From NCBI GenBank assembly GCA_027001525.1, contig JALTMR010000223.1:1-5485 (forward strand): a DNA stretch of 5,485 nucleotides, given 5' to 3'. The notes under the pieces were generated by a model. It did not search any database. It was not told where the DNA came from and worked only from the letters and a program-made list of their open reading frames with translations. Both the position numbers and the translations under genes were made by a program. Positions 1 through 5,485 of the stretch are shown here, piece after piece. Position 1 is the first letter of the stretch, and every line of letters starts with the position of its first letter. This stretch comes from Gammaproteobacteria bacterium (GTDB lineage Bacteria > Pseudomonadota > Gammaproteobacteria > Tenderiales > Tenderiaceae).

Positions 1-119
1 CTTTGAATCGCCTGGTCATCGACGCGCAGCAGGCGCAGCTGCTCTGCCTGATAGACCGCCAGAGTCTGAAATTCCGAGCGACGGAGATGAATGAGTTGGC
101 CTTGGGGGAAGTGAGTCAC
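1..119 (-). CDS. Possible 5' end of an unidentified gene leaving the left edge
   Basis: A minus-strand frame is open from just below a TAA at 167-165 to the window edge. A GTG at 119-117 is the only plausible start seen, giving about 39 visible residues that begin VTHFPQGQLIHLRRSEF and continue with an amphipathic, Leu/Gln-rich stretch. The residue pattern looks protein-like, and its third-position GC resembles that of the signalling genes nearby. No convincing ribosome binding site precedes the GTG, and the opposite strand is also open here with the same codon boundaries, so the coding strand is uncertain. I do not recognise the family and assign no function. The piece could be the start of a gene lying to the left, a remnant, or non-coding. 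Confidence 0.22.
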   Translation of the reverse strand, partial: MTHFPQGQLIHLRRSEFQTLAVYQAEQLRLLRVDDQAIQ

Positions 120-286
120 CTGAAGTACTGCGCCGTGGTTTTGTTTGGGTGTGGGTCGATGATCTTACTCAGATTAGTGGCACAAAAACAGCGCTTCCAC
201 TCGGGGCTGCTTGAGCCCTTTGCCTCAAGAGTGGCGGGGCGGGGTCGCTAAGGTGAATGAATGTTAACTGAGCAGATGGGGGTGAT
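120..286. other. Upstream region of the 122-residue gene
   Basis: No gene, tRNA or convincing sigma-70 promoter is seen here. The only structure noted is a weak hairpin (6-bp stem CTTGAG/CTCAAG at 210-215 and 224-229, 8-nt loop). The promoter of the plus-strand gene at 287 should lie here or further left, but no -35/-10 pair is good enough to mark. Confidence 0.3.
278..286 (+). promoter_or_regulatory. Ribosome binding site that sets the start at 287
   Basis: GGGGGTGAT directly precedes the ATG at 287 and matches the anti-Shine-Dalgarno complement GGAGGTGAT at all but one base. The GG-GG core lies about 4 nt from the ATG, which is short but workable. A second in-frame start, GTG at 299, would be about 16 nt away, so ATG 287 is preferred. 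Confidence 0.5.
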
Positions 287-655
287 ATGGGTGCCATAGT
301 GAATGATGTACCGTTTGTGATCTCCTCAGTGGGTCTCTCCAAACGAGACCAGCGGGCCCTGGTGCTGGCCATCGAGTTTGCCCAGGAGCGTAACCTGCGC
401 TGTCGCTACGCCGGCGCCGACAACATCCTGGGGCATCTTGTGGTGGTGGATATTGATACCGAAGAGGGCCGTACCGCCTTGCCCAGGCTCAAGGAAGATC
501 AGCTGAAACTGCTCTTCACCACCGAGCGTATCGTCGGCAGAAATATCGTCTCCCTCATCAAGCCGATTAAGTTTCAGGTACTCAAACCCCTCATTGCCAA
601 GATGGTAGAGGAGTTTGGTGGTGTGGGGCGGCACGGTGTAAGTCATTTGGGCTAG
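287..655 (+). CDS. Hypothetical protein, degenerate receiver-like domain
   Basis: This encodes 122 residues with no signal peptide or membrane segment, so it is probably cytoplasmic. No named family is recognised with certainty. The layout suggests a degenerate CheY-like (pseudo-receiver) fold: a hydrophobic strand at residues 9-16, an amphipathic helix at 18-35, a second strand near 37-42, a strand ending in Asp at 51-57 (LVVVDID), a strand near 73-78, and then SLIKPIKFQVL at 89-99 followed by a helix. The last part resembles the conserved Lys-Pro and final helix of receivers. The N-terminal acidic pair expected after strand 1 is missing (SSVGLS instead), so canonical phosphorylation is unlikely. 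The gene converges on the HD-GYP operon. Its TAG stop lies inside the CTAG that forms the left end of the inverted-repeat element. A role as a binding or adaptor module in the neighbouring c-di-GMP relay is inference only. Confidence 0.68.
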   Translation: MGAIVNDVPFVISSVGLSKRDQRALVLAIEFAQERNLRCRYAGADNILGHLVVVDIDTEEGRTALPRLKEDQLKLLFTTERIVGRNIVSLIKPIKFQVLKPLIAKMVEEFGGVGRHGVSHLG

Positions 656-681
656 TGGTCCATGCGGAAAATTATGTAACT
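652..681 (+). repeat. Left terminal inverted repeat of the MITE-like element
   Basis: The 30-base arm starts CTAGTGGTCCATGCGG. It matches the reverse complement of 787-816 at all positions except 658, 668, 671 and 678. Pairing stops immediately outside base 652, which defines the boundary. Confidence 0.75.
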
Positions 682-786
682 GTTCGCCTCGTGAGAAGGT
701 ACAGCTCTGTGTTGGCAAAACTCGAAATGGAACCACCATTCCAGCGTTTTGCCGCCTTGATCTGCACCTTCTCACTGTGCTCCTTA

Positions 787-816
787 AGTAACATAACTTC
801 CCGCATGGAGCACTAG
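787..816 (-). repeat. Right terminal inverted repeat of the MITE-like element
   Basis: Read on the minus strand this arm starts CTAGTGCTCCATGCGG, the partner of the left arm. Bases 813-820 (CTAGTGGT) also repeat 652-659 directly. Part of this follows from CTAG being its own reverse complement, but the TGGT extension leaves an 8-bp target duplication as an alternative reading. Confidence 0.75.
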
Positions 817-828
817 TGGTGTGCGGGA

Positions 829-1809
829 CTACTTTTCTGCCCACTGCTCTTTGATATCCAATATATCGGGCAGTACGGCTTGAAACACGGCCACCACCCC
901 CGGATCAAAGTGGTGGCCACTCTCTTCCTCGATCACCCTCATGGTTTTATCGATGGGCCACGGTTCTTTATAGGGGCGGCGAGAGGTGAGGGCGTCGAAA
1001 ACATCGGAGATGGCGACGATGCGCCCCACCAGGGGGATCTCTTCACCGGCCAGTTGATTCGGATAGCCCTTGCCATTCCACTTTTCGTGATGGGTCAGGG
1101 CGATGGTTTTGGCCATCTCCAGCAGGCGGCAGCGATGATCGCCAATAATGTCGGCACCAAATTCCGGGTGCTTGTGCATCACCTCCCACTCCTCCGGGGT
1201 CAATTTTCCCGGTTTATTCAGTATGTGGTCGGGAATGCCGATTTTGCCGATGTCGTGCATGGGGGCGGCGTGAAAGAGAAGCTCCACCTCCTCTTCGTCC
1301 ATACCGTAGCCCCGGCCGATGACGCGGGCGTAGTGGCCCATGCGAATGACGTGCAGGCCGGTCTCGTTGTCTTTGTATTCAGCTGCACAGCCGAGGCGTT
1401 CGATCAGTTCCAGTTGCGTCTGTTTTAACTCATCCATCCGCACCAGAGAGAGGTGCGTTTTAACGCGGGCTTTCACAATGGCTCGGCTGACCGGCTTGGT
1501 CAGGTAGTCTACCGCTCCCACCTCAAACCCCAGCGCTTCGTCCTCCACCTCGTTCATGGCGCTGATGAAAATAACGGGCATGTGCCGCATATTGATATTG
1601 CGCTTTAGACGCCGACAGACTTCGTAGCCGTCCATTTCCGGCATCATGATGTCGAGCAGAATCAGATCCGGGCAATGTTTCTCCGCCCGGCTTAGCGCTT
1701 CTGCGCCACTGCGGGCAAAGGTGAGCCGGTAGTCGTCTCTGAGGATCTGGCGCAACACTTGAAGGTTGTTGGGTTCGTCGTCGACGATCAGGATATGTTT
1801 TTTCTTCAT
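829..1809 (-). CDS. Response regulator with REC and HD-GYP domains (c-di-GMP phosphodiesterase)
   Basis: This is a 326-residue cytoplasmic two-domain regulator of the RpfG type. The REC domain (about 4-120) has the acidic pair D10/D11, phospho-acceptor D53 (LLDIMMPEMDG), S83 and K105 (TKP). A linker helix (about 121-140) leads to the HD-GYP domain (about 141-320), which keeps H153, the HD pair H185/D186 (MHDIGKIGIPD), H212, H240/H241, the GYP triad at 248-250 (HHEKWNGKGYP) and D269 (ISDVFDALTSRRPYK). All expected metal-ligand positions look intact, so hydrolysis of cyclic di-GMP to pGpG or GMP is predicted, controlled by phosphorylation of D53. It is the last gene of the operon. Its ATG shares one nucleotide with the stop of the hybrid kinase, pointing to coupled translation and to the kinase as its likely phosphodonor. 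The stop lies 13 bases beyond the MITE-like element. Calling it rpfG itself is not justified: the family is large and no rpfF or rpfC is visible. Confidence 0.95.
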   Translation of the reverse strand: MKKKHILIVDDEPNNLQVLRQILRDDYRLTFARSGAEALSRAEKHCPDLILLDIMMPEMDGYEVCRRLKRNINMRHMPVIFISAMNEVEDEALGFEVGAVDYLTKPVSRAIVKARVKTHLSLVRMDELKQTQLELIERLGCAAEYKDNETGLHVIRMGHYARVIGRGYGMDEEEVELLFHAAPMHDIGKIGIPDHILNKPGKLTPEEWEVMHKHPEFGADIIGDHRCRLLEMAKTIALTHHEKWNGKGYPNQLAGEEIPLVGRIVAISDVFDALTSRRPYKEPWPIDKTMRVIEEESGHHFDPGVVAVFQAVLPDILDIKEQWAEK

Positions 1810-4766
1810 CAGTTGCGTCCTTTGAGCACCAGACCCATGTGCCCGGCTAATGCACGAACTTCCTCGGCGGCGTGATCGAAGTCAAATTCATAGATCGCGT
1901 GTTCGAGGGTGGCGAGTTTTTCAGGGCAGATGTGCAATTTGATCTGCGCCAATAGCGCTTCAATCTCATCGGCGTCCCCCTTGTCGAGCGCTGCCAGCAG
2001 CTGGTCAAGTTGCTCGGCAGTCTCCGCCGTTTTGGTCTCTGACATGTCGGCGCACTCCCGCTTCTCTTTCGTCTGCTGCTCGTCCAGGTAGCGGTGGATG
2101 GCCGCGAGTGTATTCTCCCATTCAGTGGTGAAAAGCGGGAGCAGCGTCCGGGTTGCCGTGATGTCATCTTTCTTTAGTAAGTTGTCCAGTTTTTTGGTGA
2201 TCTCTGTCAGCGTTTTCAGGGCCAGGTTGGCGCTAACGCCTTTGATCCGGTGGGCAATCTGTTTGGCCTGATCGATGTTGTGGTCGTCAACGCACTGTTG
2301 AAACTCGGCAAGCGCCTGCTGATGGCTGCGAACAAAATGCTGGAGCGCTGTTCTGTAGGCCGTCTCGTCATTCCATATGTCGATGGCGGCGTTGACGTCG
2401 AGGGTGACCAGGCCGCGGGCTATTTCGATGGACAGCGGCGGCGCGACCGCCTTCGTTTCGGTGACCTCTTCAAAGGCATCGGGAAGCAGCTGGGCCATGA
2501 CGCGGTAGAGTTCATCAAAGTCGATGGGCTTGCTGACCACATCGTCCATCCCTGCGGCAATGCATCTGTCCCGATTCGGTTTCAGCACGCTGGCCGTCAG
2601 GGCGATGATGGGAGTGTGTTGGTCGCTGCCGCTCTCCTTTTCTCGTTCTCTGATCTCGGTGCTGGCTTCGTAGCCGTCCATCTCCGGCATCTGGATGTCC
2701 ATTAAAATGAGATCGAACTGGCCGAGCAGATAGGCGTGCAGCGCCTCGTGGCCGTTGCGGGCCGTGGTGACGTGGTGGTGGCGCTGCTCGAGGCGCACGG
2801 TGGCCAGCTCGATGTTCTCCTCCACATCATCCACCAGGAGGATGTGGAGCGGTCTGAGGGCGCGCCAGCCGGAGTGCTGACTCTCTTTGAGCATCCGGCA
2901 CTGCCTGTCCTCCGGCGCTTCGGGGGCCTCAATGGTGAAGTGAAATGTGCTGCCCACATCCACCTCGCTCTCCACCCATATTTTGCCGTGCATCAGCTCG
3001 ACAAACTGTTTTGATATGGTGGTGCCCAACCCCGTTCCTCCATGTTTGCGGGCGGTGGATTGGTCGGCCTGGGTAAAGCTTTCAAAGATCAAATCGAGGC
3101 GGTCTGCGGCAATGCCGATGCCGGTGTCTTCCACACGGAAGTGGAGCTGACCCTCGACCGTATGCTGCGTGACTGTCACGCTAACGTGACCCTGTGGCGT
3201 GAACTTCAGCGCATTGCCCACCAGGTTGATCATGATCTGCCGCAAGCGGGTGGGGTCGCCAATCCGGCATAGCTTGATGTCGGGGCTGATGTCGAGCTTG
3301 AGCTGGATGTTCTTTGTCCTGGCGCTGGCATAGAACGTCACCAGTGCCTCTTCCAGCGTATCGCGCAGATCGAAGGGGATCTGCTCCAATGTCATCTTGC
3401 CCCCTTCGAGCTTGGACAGATCAAGCACCTGGTTGAGCAGCTCCAGCAGCGACCGTGCGGATTTGGCCACTGTGGTGAGGTAGCCGCGCTGGTCGGCGTC
3501 CAGGCGGGTCTCCAGCAGCAGTTCACTCATGCCGATGATGGCGTTCATCGGTGTGCGAATCTCGTGGCTGGTGTTGGCCAAAAAGGCGGATTTGGCCTGA
3601 TTCGCCGCTTCGGCCTCCTCCTTGGCGGCGATGATGTGGGCGGTCTGTTCAGCCACCAGCTCCTGCAGATTGTCGCGGTGGCGGCGCAGCTCCTCCTCGG
3701 CCTGTTTGCGGTCGGTAATATCCTCCTTGATGGCGGCATAGTGGGAGATAACGCCGTCGTGGCCGCGAATGGGCGAAATGGTGGTGCTCTCCCAGAACAG
3801 TTCGCCATTTTTCTTGCGATTGAGCAGTTCACCCCGCCAGGAGTGGCCGGCTTCGATGGTGTCGAACATCGCCTGGTAGACCTCCTGGGGGGTATAGCCA
3901 CTTTGGAGGATGCGCACATTCTGGCCGATGATCTCCCGGGCGCTGTAGCCGCTGTTGATCACAAAGGCGGGGTTGACGTATTCGATACGGAATTCAAGGT
4001 CGGTGATGATAATGGAGGCGGGGCTCTCCTCGATGATGCTGGAGCGTTTCCTCAGCTCCTGCTCGTTCTCTCTCTGTTTCTTGACCGTTTTCTGCAACCG
4101 CAGCAATACCGGGTTGATCAGGCGGCCAAAGGTGGGAACGGCAATAATGGCCACCAGGGCGGTGACACCAAAGATGAGCAGCAGTGACATCAGGTAGGGC
4201 CTTCTGATCTCGTCCAGGTCGATCTTGGCCACCAACACATAGGGCTGATGGTTGATCTCCACCGGGGTGTAGGCCGTGAGGGCGCGTTGGCCCCGATAGT
4301 CGGTAAAAATACCGCTGCCGCGCTGCCCTTTGCCGGCCTCGGCAAAGGCCGCATCCTGGCCCGGCACGGTGAACAGATATGTCTCTCCCGTGGTGGCATC
4401 GGGCACTGCTGACAAGGTGTTGCCTCGCAGGTGGATGAGTACGCCGAACTGCTGTTGTTGTGGGCGGGCCAGAATGTCTTCGCGGCTGTTGAACAGATGC
4501 GTTGTGAGGCGGTGGCTGGTGAGGTAGCTGTCGAAGGGGGTGCCGCTCTGCTCTGTTTTCTCCAGCACGTTTTTGCGCAGGGCAATGGCGTTGATCAGTG
4601 TCTGCTCCTGTTGATTCAGCTCATTCTGGTAGAGCGTAAAAAAACTGAACAGGGCCGCCAGAATGACCGTCACCGCCATGGGGATCACCAGCAGTATCAG
4701 CTGCTTGTTGGCTGTGATCATGCCACCTACGGTCGTAAAGCTTTTTGGGCTGGGTGCGGCGTCCAT
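1809..4766 (-). CDS. Membrane hybrid sensor histidine kinase (Cache-like, PAS, HisKA, HATPase, REC, Hpt)
   Basis: This 985-residue inner-membrane kinase is predicted to sense a periplasmic signal and start a phosphorelay. In order it has TM1 (about 22-45), a Cache-like periplasmic region (46-189, with the typical [16 protein letters not shown] and LVAKIDLDE stretches), TM2 (190-212), a PAS domain with its PAC tail (243-352, ending [16 protein letters not shown]), a coiled linker (353-392), and HisKA with phospho-acceptor H401 ([11 protein letters not shown]). HATPase_c follows with N518 in the N-box, D547 in [14 protein letters not shown] at 561-568 and GGTGLGT at 576-582. REC has D646/D647, D690, T724 and K746, and Hpt has H839 (AHRIKG). 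All catalytic residues are present. Residues about 908-985 form an extra Leu/Glu-rich helical segment after Hpt with no HxxKG motif. The start at 4766 lies 13 nt after the upstream stop with only a weak purine-rich site (AGAGAA). M16 is an alternative start but has poor SD spacing. The Hpt probably passes phosphate to D53 of the HD-GYP regulator (inference). Confidence 0.95.
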   Translation of the reverse strand: MDAAPSPKSFTTVGGMITANKQLILLVIPMAVTVILAALFSFFTLYQNELNQQEQTLINAIALRKNVLEKTEQSGTPFDSYLTSHRLTTHLFNSREDILARPQQQQFGVLIHLRGNTLSAVPDATTGETYLFTVPGQDAAFAEAGKGQRGSGIFTDYRGQRALTAYTPVEINHQPYVLVAKIDLDEIRRPYLMSLLLIFGVTALVAIIAVPTFGRLINPVLLRLQKTVKKQRENEQELRKRSSIIEESPASIIITDLEFRIEYVNPAFVINSGYSAREIIGQNVRILQSGYTPQEVYQAMFDTIEAGHSWRGELLNRKKNGELFWESTTISPIRGHDGVISHYAAIKEDITDRKQAEEELRRHRDNLQELVAEQTAHIIAAKEEAEAANQAKSAFLANTSHEIRTPMNAIIGMSELLLETRLDADQRGYLTTVAKSARSLLELLNQVLDLSKLEGGKMTLEQIPFDLRDTLEEALVTFYASARTKNIQLKLDISPDIKLCRIGDPTRLRQIMINLVGNALKFTPQGHVSVTVTQHTVEGQLHFRVEDTGIGIAADRLDLIFESFTQADQSTARKHGGTGLGTTISKQFVELMHGKIWVESEVDVGSTFHFTIEAPEAPEDRQCRMLKESQHSGWRALRPLHILLVDDVEENIELATVRLEQRHHHVTTARNGHEALHAYLLGQFDLILMDIQMPEMDGYEASTEIREREKESGSDQHTPIIALTASVLKPNRDRCIAAGMDDVVSKPIDFDELYRVMAQLLPDAFEEVTETKAVAPPLSIEIARGLVTLDVNAAIDIWNDETAYRTALQHFVRSHQQALAEFQQCVDDHNIDQAKQIAHRIKGVSANLALKTLTEITKKLDNLLKKDDITATRTLLPLFTTEWENTLAAIHRYLDEQQTKEKRECADMSETKTAETAEQLDQLLAALDKGDADEIEALLAQIKLHICPEKLATLEHAIYEFDFDHAAEEVRALAGHMGLVLKGRN
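1818..1823 (-). promoter_or_regulatory. Ribosome binding site of the HD-GYP regulator, inside the kinase gene
   Basis: AAAGGA on the minus strand lies 8 nt before the ATG at 1809-1807 and within the last codons of the upstream kinase gene. The kinase stop and this start overlap as TGATG. The arrangement supports the chosen start and termination-reinitiation coupling. Confidence 0.65.
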
Positions 4767-4779
4767 TTCTCTGTATGCG

Positions 4780-5485
4780 CTACTCTCGTCTCAGCTGCTC
4801 ATCGGGAGGCTTCAGGTATGTTTCTACGGCCCCGGCCATGGTTTGCCAGTGCTTTAGGAAGTCGGGCAATACTGCTTTTGCGGCCTCTGTCTCCCCGTTC
4901 TTTAATAACTCGTCCAGCTGCGTTGCCGATTCTGCCAGGGTGGTCATGGCCAGCGTGCCGGTGGTCCCCTTGAGGCGGTGAACAATGGCCCTGGCCTGCG
5001 TGACGTCCCCGGCGTTCAGGCTGTGGGCCAGCTGCTGAGGCGTCTGCTCATTGGCTTCGATAAATTGCGCCAGAGCCTGGCGATAGACGGATTCATCGAG
5101 CCAGGTGTCGATGGCGTCGTCCAGATCCAGCACGGCGGGGGTGTCTGTGTCATCCGTCTGGCTCGATGCCGGGGCGGGGTAGGGATGGCTGATTTCAGTG
5201 AACGCTTCGGGCAGATGTTTGGCCATGAGGCGGAACAGCTCGTCAAAGTCCACCGGCTTGCTGATGAAGTCACACATGCCGGCCTCCATGCACTGCTGCT
5301 GGTCTTCCGGCAGGACGCTCGCGGTCATGGCGATGATGGGCAGGCGCCGGCCGTTGTCGTGCTCGCGTTCGCGGATGGCGCGGGTGGCATCGTAGCCGTT
5401 CATGCCCGGCATCTGGATGTCCATCAAAACGAGGTCAAATGTGCGCTGCTGGCACAGTGTCACCGCCTCAAGTCCATCCCGGGCC
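4780..5485 (-). CDS. REC-Hpt C-terminal part of a probable hybrid sensor kinase (5' end outside window)
   Basis: About 234 residues are visible and the frame stays open to the right edge (ARDGLEAV before the first visible in-frame GTG), so the true start lies outside. The piece begins inside a receiver domain: phospho-acceptor Asp in LVLMDIQMPGMNGYDA (codon 5421-5419), Thr in IAMTASVL, and Lys in ISKPVD (5259-5257). A short Pro/Ser/Asp-rich linker follows, then an Hpt domain with its His in VHRLKGTTG (codon 4980-4978). The protein ends a few residues after the Hpt, without the extra segment of the next gene. REC-Hpt at the end of a long protein usually means a hybrid histidine kinase, though a separate REC-Hpt protein cannot be excluded. 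It is clearly paralogous to residues about 675-895 of the downstream kinase, including LPEAFTEI against LPDAFEEV after the receiver. It lies 13 nt upstream of that kinase, so the two are presumably co-transcribed and may feed the same HD-GYP output. Confidence 0.9.
   Translation of the reverse strand, partial: ARDGLEAVTLCQQRTFDLVLMDIQMPGMNGYDATRAIREREHDNGRRLPIIAMTASVLPEDQQQCMEAGMCDFISKPVDFDELFRLMAKHLPEAFTEISHPYPAPASSQTDDTDTPAVLDLDDAIDTWLDESVYRQALAQFIEANEQTPQQLAHSLNAGDVTQARAIVHRLKGTTGTLAMTTLAESATQLDELLKNGETEAAKAVLPDFLKHWQTMAGAVETYLKPPDEQLRRE

Larger units (their letters stand above)
652..816. mobile_element. MITE-like element, long imperfect inverted repeat
   Basis: This 165-bp non-coding segment has two halves that are imperfect reverse complements almost throughout. 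The outer arms (652-681 and 787-816) match at 26 of 30 positions. Inner arms follow at 691-707 and 759-775 (15 of 17), then 714-721 and 746-753 (8 of 8), and a central 5-bp stem at 728-732 and 739-743 around a 6-nt loop. Both ends are CTAG. If TA is the duplicated target, as in IS630/Tc1-type insertion at CTAG, the element itself is 655-813 (159 bp). No transposase is encoded, which fits a non-autonomous miniature element. It fills nearly the whole gap between two convergent genes, and as RNA it would form a long hairpin from either strand, so it may also help end transcription. It lacks the U-run of a classical intrinsic terminator. Copy number in the genome is unknown, so mobility is inferred from structure alone. 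Confidence 0.72.

Noticed and set aside
210..229. Hairpin CTTGAG/CTCAAG as a terminator or operator
   Set aside because: It has only 6 bp of stem, an 8-nt loop, no T-run and no regulator context, so it is compatible with chance.
3..251. Plus-strand 82-codon frame starting at TTG
   Set aside because: It has no visible ribosome site and its C-terminal half has unlikely composition. The antisense frame looks at least as protein-like, so it was not called.
652..816. Structured ncRNA gene or CRISPR-type repeat as the explanation for the inverted repeats
   Set aside because: There is a single full-length palindrome with defined CTAG borders, no spacer-repeat periodicity and no visible promoter. 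A transposon-like element explains the ends better.
326..844. Minus-strand 172-codon frame opposite the 122-residue gene
   Set aside because: It runs through the palindromic element and has Arg/His/Pro-rich low-quality composition. It is an antisense shadow of the plus-strand gene, which has a near-consensus ribosome site.
880..1428. Plus-strand 182-codon frame inside the HD-GYP gene
   Set aside because: It lies antisense to a gene with intact catalytic motifs and has no recognisable domain.
3021..3041. GGTGLGT instead of the usual GGTGLGL in the kinase G2 box (residues 576-582) as a sign of inactivity
   Set aside because: The glycines are all present and the Thr variant is, as far as I know, common in this hybrid kinase family, so ATP binding should be intact.
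3564..4187. Plus-strand 207-codon frame opposite the kinase
   Set aside because: The Gly/Val/Leu-rich translation is typical of the antisense of a GC-rich gene. The minus strand carries unmistakable PAS and kinase motifs.

Overview
This window suggests a Proteobacterium, most likely a gammaproteobacterium. The DNA is moderately GC-rich, and the multidomain signalling genes (hybrid kinases ending in REC-Hpt, and a REC/HD-GYP regulator) are of a kind common in free-living or host-associated aquatic members of that class. This is a judgement from protein style. No species marker such as an rRNA gene is present.

Most of the window (829 to the right edge) is one minus-strand signalling operon. 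In transcription order it holds: (1) the 3' part of a REC-Hpt protein, probably the tail of a hybrid sensor kinase that begins outside the window; (2) after a 13-nt gap, a complete 985-residue membrane hybrid histidine kinase (TM, periplasmic Cache-like region, TM, PAS, HisKA, HATPase, REC, Hpt, extra C-terminal helical segment); and (3) sharing one nucleotide with the kinase (TGATG), a 326-residue REC/HD-GYP response regulator predicted to degrade cyclic di-GMP. The inferred logic is a His-Asp-His-Asp phosphorelay from an extracytoplasmic signal to c-di-GMP turnover. The two tandem REC-Hpt modules are recognisable paralogues and could give two inputs into one output.

On the plus strand, pointing toward this operon, a 122-residue protein (287-655) looks like a degenerate receiver-like domain. 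Between its stop and the HD-GYP stop lies the most unusual object: a non-coding element of about 165 bp (652-816). Its two halves are imperfect inverted copies over nearly the whole length, and its ends are CTAG. It looks like a MITE (non-autonomous transposable element) inserted at the convergent gene junction.

The left 286 bases hold no gene that can be called with confidence. A minus-strand reading frame runs off the left edge and is reported at low confidence.
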